From assembly GCF_000787575.1 (NCBI RefSeq), contig NW_012236499.1, positions 62,001-126,000 of the forward strand: 64,000 bases of DNA, read 5' to 3'. Position 1 is the stretch's first letter. Each line of letters starts with the position of its first letter. This DNA comes from Acytostelium subglobosum LB1 (taxonomy: Eukaryota > Evosea > Eumycetozoa > Acytosteliales > Acytosteliaceae). The translations under genes were made by a program, and so were the position numbers. Below are positions 25,701 to 38,530 of the stretch, in pieces. The notes under the pieces were generated by a model, which saw only the letters and a program-made list of their open reading frames with translations, had not been told where the DNA came from and ran no database searches.

Positions 25701-27784
25701 TGCCTACGTCCTATTCAATGGTACCATGACCAATGAGTTGAACATGAAGTTGACAACATGTAAGTGTGTGACTTGATCAATGGGTGGAGGTGGCTGGAGG
25801 GAGCTTGGAACTATTCTAATCAATCAAATATACCATTACTAACACTCATTCATTCATTTCAATCAATCACTGGAACCATTCCATTCCAATCACTCTCACT
25901 CACTCAATCAATCAATCATATTCGCAGCATCACAAGACTTTACCGAACCAACTGTGTGGACTGTGTCTGTTACTACCCCATATGTGGATGTTGGATCACA
26001 TCAACGATTGGTTACCATATACTTCACTGTGAGGGAGGCAGGTGGAATGAGCCCCCGCCACACTCCTTATGTCTACCTGACAGGATATATGTTTGAACTA
26101 TTCCAAATTCAAGCGGAACAGCTCAATCGATCCGGCGACCTATACACCTACATGGCCAGCGCACAGCTACCCTATGCTTACGGATCGACATCATGTCGCC
26201 TGAGCAATGACACTGCCACCACATCATACCTATTCGTGTCCATCTACGGCCTGGTGGATGTGGCACAAAACACGAGAGGATACAGTACTGAAGAATTGTT
26301 TTATAATGGAATGGTAGACAGGGTGGTCCAAGTCCAGTACAATCATCTCACACCAATCATTGAGACATACATGATGAGTCCAGTCGACGACTCTGTGGTC
26401 ACACTCATTGGCAAGAACTTTGGGTCGGATTGTGTGATGCTGGAGACGAGTGGACGCACCAATGTGACGATAAGATTCGTCAAACTCTCTAGCTCGGTGG
26501 TATATGCTGTGTACCGCATCAAGGTGATCTCGGACAACCCGCTCACAAGCCCACTGTTGTTGACGGTCCAGATCAAAAACCAACCAGAGTACTACTCAAA
26601 CACTGTGCCAATCACATTCAATCCACCTCCAGTCATACCAACAGTCAAGTGTCCAGGCACACCACCCTGCTCCAACAATGGAGAATGCTCGACCACCTTT
26701 GGATGCCAATGCTACGGCACCTGGTACGGAGATGATTGTTCATCGCGTATGTATTCCACTCACTCACTCAATCAATCAATCAATCACTGACCTCCCCACT
26801 TCCAATGATACAGAGGCTGTTCCAAATGTTCCAGTGATCAATCCTGATACACCAACAACAGTGTATACATTCAATACGAGTGGAATGACGATTGTTGGTG
26901 AGATTGAGATTGTGAGAGTGAGAGTGTTGGATCAACTTGGTGCAGAGTTGGCATCATATCCACTTGGACAATGGAACACGACAATCACATCCAATCAATC
27001 ATACGATTACTTGTCAATGTTTGGAAGCGATGTCGACAACATGGGCATGATCAAGGTGAATGTACGATGGTTCACGGACGACTACAACATTTCATTCGCC
27101 GGTGATATACTCCCAATGAAGAAGAACACGATCAAGTACACCATCACACTGTCCAACTACGCATTCCCTAGCAAGTTGGATTCAATGCAAGTTGTTATGC
27201 GAGCCACCATCAACACGACCGATGCCAACTCATGCTCCGCCGAACAATATGGATACACTGAAGGCGCCGATGGCAACAAGGACAACCTGTTCTGGATGCG
27301 TGTCAAGGTGCAGAGTTACAGTGTGTACGGCCACTTCATCCAGAAGGCAATGGTCGATGGCAGAGTGTCAGCTGTGTCCAACGTGCTGCTCAACGACACT
27401 GTTCAGACTGTGAACGACACTCAATCATCACAAACACTGATTGGCATCAATGTGCAGAGCTTCACCCAACAAGCTGTGATGGACCCTGACTTCCAACTGT
27501 TGCTAGACACTGATGATGCTTCCACTGTGGACGGTGCTGTCTGTTCCAAAGGTGGCAAAGGTAGATCCAAACTATCAACACTGGCCATAGTTGGAATCGT
27601 TGTACTATCAGTTGTAATTGTAGCTGCCATTGCCGTTGGCGTTGCCATGAGGATGAGAGTGGTGCGTAGAGAAAGACATGAAGTGAACCGCATCAACATG
27701 AAGATGAACCGCCTTTCCGAATCAGTGGAGAGCAACAACAACAGCAATCTCAAGACAAGCAAATCATCACTTATAACTAATTAG
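22787..27784 (+). CDS. ComC-like EGF/TIG transmembrane protein, array copy 4
   Basis: Eight exons, 22787..23153, 23233..23889, 24009..24311, 24391..24726, 24802..25200, 25334..25759, 25928..26746 and 26814..27784, all phase 1, give 1425 residues. The signal peptide has core MIIIITLMIMT ending at IQGQ. The eight-exon layout is shared with copies 5 and 6. EGF module CPGTPPCSNNGECSTTFGCQ, C-terminal domain, membrane helix (AIVGIVVLSVVIVAAIAVGV) and the longest cytoplasmic tail of the array, ending in Ser/Asn-rich sequence. The TIG-like segment reads SVVTLIGKNFGSDC. The intron 24727..24801 is 75 nt and has no in-frame stop, so its retention would add 25 residues. The conserved intronic element lies in intron 25201..25333. 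Confidence 0.86.
25211..25280 (+). repeat. Conserved intronic element, copy 4 version
   Basis: AATTTATGCGGCCAGTTG, then TTGGCAACACACCGGTAACT, CGCCAGACG and TTCAACCGTG align with the element in the same intron of copies 3, 5 and 6. One arm of the outer stem is altered (G to T), so pairing is weaker here. Confidence 0.7.
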
Positions 27785-28257
27785 TCGCGCCATTGTATAA
27801 CTATGACTTGGTAAACTGTAGAACTGTAACTTTTACAATAAACCTGGGAAAATGATCGTGATGGATGGAGGGGTTCCAAAAGGCACACTACAAGACTAAG
27901 AATAGGATCTAGATTTTTGTGTAGATACTTTAGATTGTTTGTTTTACTTTACAAGATGAAAGATCAAAGGGTCACCAAAATGTACTTTATCGACCTATCT
28001 ACCCATCAACATTGTTGACACATTTAAAATCCGAACGAGAGATGGCTTTAAGCCAGCCACATCATCATCCTCCCTTCTTATTACGGGGCAGTTCCTGCCC
28101 CAACAACCTTCTCCTAACCATCATTCTCTTTACAACTTACTTACAACCATTCAATCATTCAAACATAAATTATTATCTATCTTCACTCACTTACTCACTC
28201 ACTCACTCATCTAATCAACAAATCAACATACTCTACTTCAACTAAAAATATTCAGGA
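27785..28257. other. Spacer between array copies 4 and 5
   Basis: AATAAA near 27837 serves copy 4. A block at 27912-27936 (GATTTTTGTGTAGATAC...) is repeated upstream of copy 6 at 33369-33393 with a few differences. GGGTCACCAAAA at 27969-27980 resembles the palindrome before copy 4. CTCACTCACTCACTCA runs lie just upstream of the start. Confidence 0.5.
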
Positions 28258-31200
28258 ATGATACAACTACATCATGTCCTGTCGATCAGTATATTGATAG
28301 CAGTACTATTGTTGATGAATGGTGGTTGTATATCAGGACAGATTATAAGTACAACAGTAACATTGGAGTATACAATTCAAGGTTATTGTAATAGGAAGTT
28401 CACTCTAGTTGCCAATCACACTAGACCCGTTACATGGGTCAGTATCGATGGAGTTGGCAATGCCTCCTCACTCGTCCCCTTCATGTTTGGAAGTCTACAA
28501 TACATCATGTGGACCGACTACTATCAAGCCCCAGTTCCCCTCACTATCCTCTACACTGGCAACGCATACGACGATCTCAACCAACCCATGACCTATTCTC
28601 TGAACTTTACTTGTCCTCGTAAGTTTGATTGATTGAGTGATTGAGAGTGTGTGCGGCCCTGGTATGATTCCATCCTTCAACCCATAAACTAACTCAACCA
28701 ACCACAAAATCAAATCAATCTCAAGCTCCACCAATACTATATGTTAACAGTTATAGTGGACCATTAGTGAGGAATAGAGTGGTACCAATGATGTTATATC
28801 CCCCTGGATTCACTGATGGTTTCCAAACTGTTGTCAAGGTTAGTGATCAATTCCTCCCAATATATGGAGAATACTTGTGTTCGGCATTGGGATACACTTG
28901 CTTGATGTACACTCTGAGAGCCGACCCCGAGAACACAGGTACCTTGGTTCAATTGTATATTTATCCCGACATCGCCTTGGTTGAGTTTGATAAATATCGT
29001 CTGCCAATCAACATCACGGTGACCAACACTGCTCGCAAGGCATGGATCATCTTCCCAGCACTGGTAACACAAACAACGCAACTGACCCAGGGAGTAGTAG
29101 CATTCAACTATAACATGGATATTGGTCTCGTCCCAAGGAAATTCAATCCCAACTTTGCGGCCGTGATCACTCACACACCTGGCGCCACATACTTCCTCAA
29201 TCCCAACGCATCAGCACCATCGGCCATGGCATGTTTCAAGGTTGTCAAGCCTGTCACCAACTTAGAGGACGGGACTGTACGCACTCTCGCAATCTCAGTC
29301 ATCACAACCGTCAAAATGATGTTGTTGGAGGTCACCAACAACCCCGTATCCATCTACAACTACAACCTACTCACAACAGGTAAGTGTTGTCCACACTCTA
29401 TCATACACTCAATGACTAACTCAATCAACCAATCAATCAATCAATCATACTTCTAGACCCAATAACTAAACCTGCCACAGTTTCAAATGTGATTGGATTG
29501 AATAATGGCCAAAAGTTTACATCAACCTTTATCTTGCCAAGTTATGTAAGGTGTAGTTTTACAAACGCACCTACAGGACTATGGTTTGGATCAGAGCTCA
29601 CCTATCCATTTGGTGTCACCAATATTGTATCGGGTGGCAACACCACACTATCCTTCACATTCTCCGCCTCAAACTTCATGCCCTCCAATCTACTTCAAAT
29701 GGATTGTGCCTACGGCACTGTCACAATCACAACCCCGATCGCATCTAACAGGAGTAAGCATCCCTCCATCAAACATCTACTCACTCATACTCATACTCAT
29801 ACTCAATCAATCAATCAAATATTCAGCCGATATAAAGAGGCCATCAGTTGAAGCATTTGAATTGGTTCCACTCAAGGACAACTTGTTCATACTCCGTGCG
29901 ACCTTTGTGGATGATATGAGTGGATTCGCAAGATTACATATTTACTTCTCAACTGGAGAGATATATGATGTGGACTACCGTGACCTGTATTCTGGAACAA
30001 ACTTGAATGGAAATTATGAGAAGTTGATCACACTCAACTATGCAACAAACGAGACACCAAAGTTCTACATGTTCCTCACGGACTATTCCACCAACATGGG
30101 TCCAAACGATCTAGGATATTCAATCTCTGGCATGGTCCAAGGATTCAAAACTGGAAATTGTAAGTTGTTGGCCAGGTCAGTGGTCAGGTTGGAATGATTC
30201 CCTAACTCACTCAATCAATCAATCATTATATTAGATATTATTGGCCCTGAAGACTTTACATTGTTCTACTTTGACAAGTATGAGATGGATGTAAGCAATC
30301 AGACAATGATGAACAAGTTGTATATCAGGTCGCCAAAGTTGAGAAATAGATGGCAGGTAACGATGACATATGGTGCAGTTGAGGAGAACCCTTTATATCA
30401 AAACAAAGGAGTGTATGATGCTAGTCGTGATCTCTATGTCATAACATTCAATGTTCCAGCGAGGACTATGACCAAACAGATGCAATACTACATTACTCTC
30501 AAACCAGCCAAGACGGTGAACTCACCTTCCAACTATTCGCCAGACCGTTCGTTCTACCTTCCCAACTTGGTGGGATCAATCATTATCAACAGTGATCAAC
30601 TGATCAAACAATTCCCGTACAGTTCAGTCGTCAACATCAAGTCAACATGTAAGTTCCAATTTATACAGCCACTGGTTGGCAACAGGGCGGTAACACGCCA
30701 GAGGCTCAACTGTGAGCGGTACCTCTGTCCACTCACACTCACAAACTGAATAATCATTCAAATATAGATGGAGATGAGTTGCCACCAATGATCACGTATG
30801 TCATGGCAGTTCCGAGCAATACACCGGTGATGACAGTGGCTGGAAATATGGAGATTGGCTGGAACTTAACGATTGGGGACCATTTTAATGGTTTCCATCA
30901 TGGAATTATAAGAGTGATAAGTGATGTGGATGGATTCGAACGTACAATCTTGGTCAACTCTAGCAATAGGATTGAGGGCAATGAGACCATTGGAGTCTAC
31001 CAGGTACTATTCAATGTGACCTCTGACTTCAAAACTCAAACATTCACATTCCGTGACATTGATCTGTATGACAAATCAATGAACCTTGCAACCTACAGGT
31101 CATTCGAGCGTCAATTCAAGACCCTATCACCCTTGGCCTACATCGTGGATTACATTGACTCTGTCCTTCAGCTCAACATCAAACTGACCACAGGTAAGTC

Positions 31201-33181
31201 ATTCAATCACATTCTCTGGATCAATCCCAATCACTCAATCACTGACTGACTTGACAATTCCAATCATGCATCACATCAAATTAATAACTCACTCGATCAT
31301 TCACTGGAACCATTCCAATCACTGACGATCAATCAATCAATCATTCAAACTCCAAATAGCATCCAATGATGTTACACCACCTGTTCTCGAGACTTTGGAT
31401 GTACTCACACCTATTGTGGATGTTGGATCAACAGAAAGATGGGTCAAGATTCAATTCACAGTTAGGGATGCTGGTGGAATGAGTCCAAGACACAACCCAG
31501 TAGTATACCTTACAGGATACTTATTCGAAACATTCAAGATGGTGGCAGAGATATATGGTCAGAACGCCGATCCAAACGTGTACACATACCAAGCCATTGG
31601 AGAACTACCTTATGGCTTTGGATTCACAAGTGCCGGACAAAACATTGACTCACCCGAAGTTTATATATCAGTATATGGATTGGTGGACAAGAGTCAGAAC
31701 ATCAATGGGTACAGCACTTCTATGTTGCCAAACAATGGATTGGTGACCAGCACCATGGGCATCAAATTCACACATATATCACCAATCTTTGAGGGATACA
31801 TGCTTGATCCAAATGGTGCACCAATCATCACGGTCTATGGAAAGAACTTTGCAAAAGATGTTATGATGGCTGATACCGCCAATCCCACCATCTTCAACAA
31901 GACCTTTGGATCAGTTGTTGTTGCGGTGTTCAACTTCACCACACCTACTAATGAGCCCACTACCATGGTCGTCTTACTCAAGAATTTCGACGGCACATAC
32001 TATTCCAATCCGATCGGTATCAGCTACTTCCCACCCGTCGTCGTGGTCATACCCACAGTCAATTGTTCAGGCACGCCACAATGCTCCAACCATGGAGAAT
32101 GCTCTCCAACCTTTGGATGTCAATGTTACGATGGATATTATGGAGATGATTGCTCATCAAGTATGTATCCACTCACTCAAACATTCGTCCTAGGAATTAT
32201 TCCACTCGCACAGTCATTGACCTCCCCACCCTTCCATCAATGAAACAGAGGCTGTTCCAAATGTTCCAGTGATCAATCCGGATTATCCGACAACAGTGTA
32301 TACTTTCAATTCGAGTGGAATGACGATTGTTGGTGAGATTGAGATTGTGAGAGTGAGAGTGTTGGATCAACTTGGCGCTGAGTTGGTATCATTTCCAATC
32401 AATCAATGGAATGTTTCCAGTCCAAGTTCGACAGGTTATGCTTATGACTATGTCTCTAACTTTGGTCCGAATAACGGTGCTACGATCAAGGTTGGAGTGC
32501 GATGGTTCACAAAGGATGAGAACATCACATTCGCAGGCGACGTGCTCCCAATGAAGAACAACACAATCAAGTACACCATCACGCTGTCCAACTACGTGTT
32601 CCCAAGTCAACTAGATTCGATGCAAGTTGTGATGCGAGCCACAATCAACACGACTGACCCCAACTCATGCTCCGCCGAACAATTTGGATACACCGAAGGC
32701 AACAAGGACAACCTGTTCTGGATGCGTGTCAAGGTTCAGAGTTACAGTGTGTACGGCCACTTCATCCAGAAGGCGATGGTCGATGGCAGAGTATCAGCCG
32801 TGTCCAATGTGCTGCTCAACGACACGGTGCAGACTGTGNAACGACACTCAATCATCACAAACATTGATTGGCATCAATGTGCAGAGCTTCACTCGACAAG
32901 CTGTGATGGACCCAGACTTCCAACTGTTGCTGGACATTGATGATGCATCAACTGTGGATGGTGCTGTCTGTTCCAAACGTAAAGATGGTGGTGGTAGTGG
33001 ATCATCCAAACTATCAACACTGGCCATAGTAGGTATAGTTGTACTCTGTGTCGTTATAGTTGCTGCCATTGTAGTTGCTGTTGTCATGCGTATGAGAGCA
33101 GTAAGAAGAAGACAAAGCGAAGTGCACCGCATCCAAATGAAGCTGAATCGTTTGTCCGAACAACAACCACAACAACAATAA
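28258..33181 (+). CDS. ComC-like EGF/TIG transmembrane protein, array copy 5
   Basis: Eight phase-1 exons: 28258..28618, 28726..29379, 29457..29753, 29827..30159, 30235..30648, 30768..31193, 31360..32160 and 32249..33181. The last exon has an extra N at 32839 inside GTG-N-AAC. Ignoring that one position the gene reads 1405 residues and aligns with copies 2, 4 and 6 (TVQTVNDTQSSQTLIGIN), so the N is probably an assembly artefact rather than a mutation. The signal peptide has core SISILIAVLLLM. TIG-like PIITVYGKNFAKDV, EGF CSGTPQCSNHGECSPTFGCQ, C-terminal domain, membrane helix (AIVGIVVLCVVIVAAIVVAV) and a Gln-ending tail. The N-terminal third is closest to copy 6 (GVGNASSL...FMFG..QYIMW), pointing to the most recent duplication. 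Confidence 0.85.
30656..30725 (+). repeat. Conserved intronic element, copy 5 version
   Basis: AATTTATACAGCCACTGG, TTGGCAACAGGGCGGTAACA, CGCCAGAGGCTCAACTGTG. It sits in the intron 30649..30767, starting about 8 nt after the 5' splice site. The outer stem pairs GGTTG with CAACT through a G-U wobble. Confidence 0.7.
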
Positions 33182-33653
33182 TATTAATCACATAGTAATA
33201 ATAATAATCAATATTATCCATTATTCTTGTTTGTTTCAAAGATGTAATTGAACTTGAAAGAATAACAAAGGGGGTACCCTTCAAAAAATAGTCTAATTAT
33301 GTCATAATATCTTTAAAATCCAAAGGGGGTTCCAGAAGAAGTTTACTCAAGGAACATGACCAAGTCCTGATCTTTGTGTAGATAATTTGGATTTATGAAG
33401 TGTCGGGGGTGTAGACCTGGCCAAACTGTTCTGATCTTAAGAATGAATGCCTCAGTATGGTATCACTTTAATACCTTTTGATACCTCCGAGCTATCATCA
33501 CCCCAGTCAGAGGTTTATCAATGAACACTTTTGGGTCCAACAACTACCATCTCCATGGTATAACATTATTACCTACATTGATCACTTTCTCCATCAACCT
33601 ATCATTATAACTCAAAATTATTAATTAATTTATTCAATCAAAGAAACAAAGAG
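33182..33653. other. Spacer between array copies 5 and 6
   Basis: Contains the GATCTTTGTGTAGATAATTT block (33369-33393) shared with the spacer before copy 5, and GACCTGGCCAAACTG at 33416-33430, similar to sequence before copy 4. AT-rich promoter DNA otherwise. Confidence 0.5.
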
Positions 33654-36600
33654 ATGAATCCAATCAGTACATTGATATTAGTACTATTGTCGATCAGTTG
33701 TAGTTGTATATCTGGACAGGTTGTTAGTACATTGGTAACATTGGAGTATACAGCAACAGGTGGATGCAATGAAAAGTTCACACTTATAGTTGCCAATCAT
33801 AGTAGACCCATTACATGGGTCAGCATTGAAGGTGTTGGCAATGCCAGCTCCCTCTACTCCTTCATGTTTGGAGGTCTACAATACATCATGTGGAACAAAT
33901 TGAATGCACCTCCAACTACAGGTGTCGTCCCCTACGTCGGTAACGCCACCGACGATCTCAACCAATCCATATTCTATAGTCTGCGATTCAGTTGTCCAAG
34001 TAAGTAGACAGGTTTGATTGATTGAGTGTTTGAGTGGGCCGGGAATGATTCCATAATCAAACCATAAACTAACTCAATCAATCAATCAAACAATCAAGGT
34101 CCATCAACTTTAAATGTCAACATGTATAGTGGACCATTAGTGAGGAATAGAGTGGTACCAATGATGTATCAAGCTCCAGGATATACTGATGGATTCCAGA
34201 CAATAGTAAAGGTGAATGATCCATTCCTCCCACAATATGGAACATACCTGTGTACGGCATTGGGATACACTTGTCAATTGTTCACTCTGAGACCAGACCC
34301 ACAACAAACAGGTACCTTACTTCAATTGGTAGTTTATCCTCAATTCACATTGTATGAGTTTGATAAATATCGATTGCCAATCAACATCACGGTCACCAAT
34401 GCTGGTCGCCAAGCATGGATAGTCTTCCCAGCACTGGTAACAACATCAACGCAACAGACCCAGTCCGTCTTAACATTCAACTATAACGTTGGAACTGGTG
34501 TCATTCCAACAAGATTCAATCCAAACTATGCAGCAATGATCACTCATACACCTGGCGCCACATACTTCCTCAACCCCAACTCTTCAAAAGTCTTGGACTA
34601 TGCATATTTCAAGGCTATCAAACCTGTCCTTAGCTTACCCGATGGATCCCATCACACCCTCGCACTCTCTTACATGAACACCATCAACATGATGTTGCTG
34701 GAAGCTTTAGACCGGCCCATATCCATCAGCAACTACACAGTACTCACCAAATGTAAGTGATTAGGATCAGTCCTGGAACCATTCCGACTCACCCAATCAA
34801 TCAATCAATCATATATAGTTGGACCAAATTCTTTGGCAAATATAACAAATATTATAGGATGGCCTAATAATGCGAGACAGTTTACATCAACGTTTACATT
34901 GCCAAGTTATGTGAAGTGCCAATATTCATTCCAAGGAACATTACAAATAACTGTATTCGACTTCGCCTATCCATTTGGTGTGGTCAGCGTAGCATCCGGT
35001 GGCAACACAACATTGTCCTTCACATATTCTGTCTCAAGCTTCATGCAAAACTACATACTAGGTATGGACTGTTACTTTGCCGGTCTCACCATCCCTCTTC
35101 CACTTCCTTCAAACACAAGTAAGTATCACTCAATCAATGACTCATATACTCATACTAAATCAATCACTAACACAATCAATCAATCAATGACACTCAGGCG
35201 ATAAGCAGTTCCCAATAGTCCAAACATTTGAATTAGTTCCACTCAAGGACAACTTGTTCTTACTTCGTGCGAGGATCACTGATGATATGTGTGGATTCTC
35301 AAGATGGCACTTGATATTCTCAACTGGAGAGATATATGATGTGGACTACCATGACCTGTATTCTGGAACAAACTTGGATGGACAGTATGAGAAGTTGATC
35401 ACACTCAACAATCAAACTAATGAGATACCAAAGTTCTACATGTTCCTCGTGGACTATGCTACCAACACTGGTCCAACCGATCTTGGATATGCACTCTCTA
35501 ACCTTGCTCAAGGTTTCTACACTGGAAATTGTAAGTTGATTAAACCTGGAAGAGGCCTGGGGTGGGCTGGAATGATTCCATCACTCACTCACTCAATCAA
35601 TCAATCATTCAATCAATCAATCATGATATATAGACTTACTTGGCGCTGAAGACTTGACAGTGTTCTACTTTGACAAGTATGTGATGGATGTCAGCAATCA
35701 GACAATGGAGAACAAGTTGTACATCAGGTCACCAAAGATCAAACAAGGATGGCTGTTGTCACTCTCATATGGTGCAGTTGAGGAGAACTCTTCATATCTA
35801 AACTATGGATCTTATGATGTCAGTCTTGACCTTTATATCATAACATTCACTGTACCAGCGAGGACTATGACCAGACAGATGCAATACTACATCACATTCA
35901 GAAACCTTAATCTGTACAACTACAACTACTCGCCAGACCGCCTATCAGCAGTACCCAACATGATGGGAACGTTCCTCATCGACAGTGATCAACTTATCAA
36001 ACATTTCCCAAACAGCTCAGTGGTCAGCATCAAGTCGACATGTAAGTTCCCATTTATGTGGCCACTGGTTGGCAACACGGTGGTAACTCGCCAGACGCTC
36101 AACCATGAGTGTCCCCTAGTCCACTCACTCACACATATTTTCAATCATTCAAATAATTCAAATAGATGGAGATGAAATGCCACCCATGATTACTAGTGTC
36201 AAGGCGATACCAAGTGTGATGCCAGTGATGACAGTTGCTGGAAATATGGAGATTGGCTGGAACTTGACGATTGAGGACCAATTGAATGGTTTCGATCATG
36301 GTGTTATAAGTGTGATCAGTGATGTGGATGGATTGGAACGTATATTCATTATCAACTCTGATAATAGGATTGATGGTACAGAGTTGTCTGGAGTCTATCA
36401 TGTACTATTCAATGTGACCTCTGACTTCCGAGTCCAGACATTCTCCTTCCGTGACATTGAGCTGTTTGACCATTCAAATAACCACGCCACCTACAAGTCA
36501 TACGAACGTCAACCAAAGACCATCTCACCTTTGGCCTACATACTACAGAGTCCAGCACTGGTCAATGAGCTCAACATCAAACTTATTGGAAGTAAGTAAT

Positions 36601-38477
36601 TCAATCACTAAATCACTCGCTGAGTCAATTAAGAGAGCTCCATCACTAATTAGAACTATCCCAATCAATCAATATAGGTCCAAATGATGTTACACCGCCA
36701 GTCATTGAGACAATGGAAGTCATGACACCAGTAGTGGACGTGGGATCTACTAATAGATTCGTCAAGATACTCTTCACAGTTAGGGATGTTGGTGGAATGA
36801 GTCAAAGACACTACCCAATTGTATACCTAACAGGATATATATTCGAGACTTTCAAGATACCTGCAGCTCTAGTCCATTATGACAATAATGGTCTCTACAC
36901 ATACACAGCTTCAGACGAACTACCCTATGGCTTTGCTGCCACAAGTGCCGGACCAAACAGTACCACAACCAATGCATATATATCAGTCTATGGATTGATG
37001 GATAAGAGTCAGAATATCAATGGATACAGCAATGATATGTTGCCAAACAATGGACAGGTGAACAGTACTGTGGCCATTACATTCACTCACACAACACCAA
37101 TCATTGATGGATACTGGCTTGATCCCATAGGTGCACCGATCATCACTGTTTTTGGAAGGAACTTTGCACCAGATGTTGGTATGGGAGATATCGTGTCGGC
37201 TCGTGGCAACAACTTCACCAGGACATTTGTATCGAATGTGATAGCCGTGTTCAGCTTCACCATGGCAACAGTGAGTCCACAAACAACCATGGTCGTCTAC
37301 CTCAAGAACTACAACGATGTATACTTCTCCAATCAAGTCACTGTAGTCTATATCCCACCAGTTGTAGTACCCAAACTCCTCTGCCCTGGTACTCCACAAT
37401 GCTCCAACCACGGAACATGCTCTCCAACCTTTGGATGTCAATGTTATAGTGGATATTATGGAGATGATTGTTCATCACGTATGTTCACTTTATCCACTCA
37501 ATCAATCAATCAATCACTAACCCATCAAAATTACAGAGGCTGTCCCATACACTCCAGTGATCAATCCAGATAATCCAACAACAGTGTATACATTCAATAC
37601 GAGTGGAATGACGATTGTTGGTGAGATTGAGATTGTGAGAGTGAGAGTGTTGAGTCAACTTGGTGAAGAGTTGGCATCATATCCAATCAATCAATGGAAT
37701 GTTTCCAGCACAAGTACGACAAACTATTCATATGACTATGTGTCTGCCTTTGGACCAAAGGATTCGGGCTCCACGATCAGGGTCAATGTACGATGGTTCA
37801 CAAAGGATGAGAACATAACATTCGCAGGCGACGTGCTCCAGATGAAGAACAATACGATCAAGTACACCATCACACTGTCCAACTTCGCATTCCCAAGTCA
37901 GTTGGATTCAATGCAAGTTGTGATGCGTGCCACCATCAACACCACCGATGCCAACTCGTGCTCAGTCCAACAATACGGCTATGTGGATGGTGATGCCAGT
38001 GACTTGTACTGGATGCGTGTCAAGGTGCAGAGTTACAGTGTATACGGCCACTTCATCCAGAAGGCGATGGTTGATGGCAGAGTGTCAGCCGTTACGAACG
38101 TGTTGCTCAACGACACTGTTCAGACTGTGAACGACACCCAATCATCCCAAACATTGATCGGTATCAATGTGCCCTGCTTCAACGATCGTGCCATCTTGGA
38201 CCCAGACTTCCAGCTCCTGTTGGACGTTGACGATGCAAAGGATGAACCAGGTGCAGTTTGCAAGTCACCATCATCGCGCACTTCGGACAAGGGACTGTCT
38301 GCACTGGCCATCGCTGGTATCGTCGTACTATGTGTCGTGATCGTGGCTGGTATCACAGTGGCCTTGGTGATCACACTGAAGAAACATCGCAACCAAAAGA
38401 ATGAGGTCAATAGGATCAACATCAAGTTGAACAGTATGAGCGAACAAAGTAGACATGATGCGGAGAAGGTACAATAA
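33654..38477 (+). CDS. ComC-like EGF/TIG transmembrane protein, array copy 6
   Basis: Eight exons, 33654..33999, 34099..34752, 34819..35118, 35198..35530, 35634..36041, 36166..36591, 36678..37478 and 37537..38477, all phase 1, give 1402 residues. The signal peptide is compact (core STLILVLLSISCSC, ending ISGQ). TIG-like PIITVFGRNFAPDV, EGF CPGTPQCSNHGTCSPTFGCQ, C-terminal domain, membrane helix (AIAGIVVLCVVIVAGITVAL) and a tail rich in Lys and Asn. The intron 36042..36165 carries the conserved element. The gene ends only 53 bp from the stop of the opposing GH18-like gene, so the two 3' ends must share or overlap polyadenylation sequence. This is the last copy of the array. Confidence 0.86.
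36051..36115 (+). repeat. Conserved intronic element, copy 6 version
   Basis: CATTTATGTGGCCACTGG, TTGGCAACACGGTGGTAACT, CGCCAGACGCTCAACCATGA. Outer stem GGTTG/CAACC and inner GGC/GCC can form a hairpin. It starts about 9 nt after the 5' splice site, as in copy 5. Confidence 0.7.
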
Positions 38478-38530
38478 ACAAACAACAACAACACTTTGTT
38501 ATTGTTAAGATCTTTAAAGACAATAGTCAC

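Noticed and set aside
5341-36100. Regular TCAA/CAAT repeats that might suggest a CRISPR-like array
   Set aside because: Simple tetranucleotide repeats inside eukaryotic introns, with no spacer-repeat structure.
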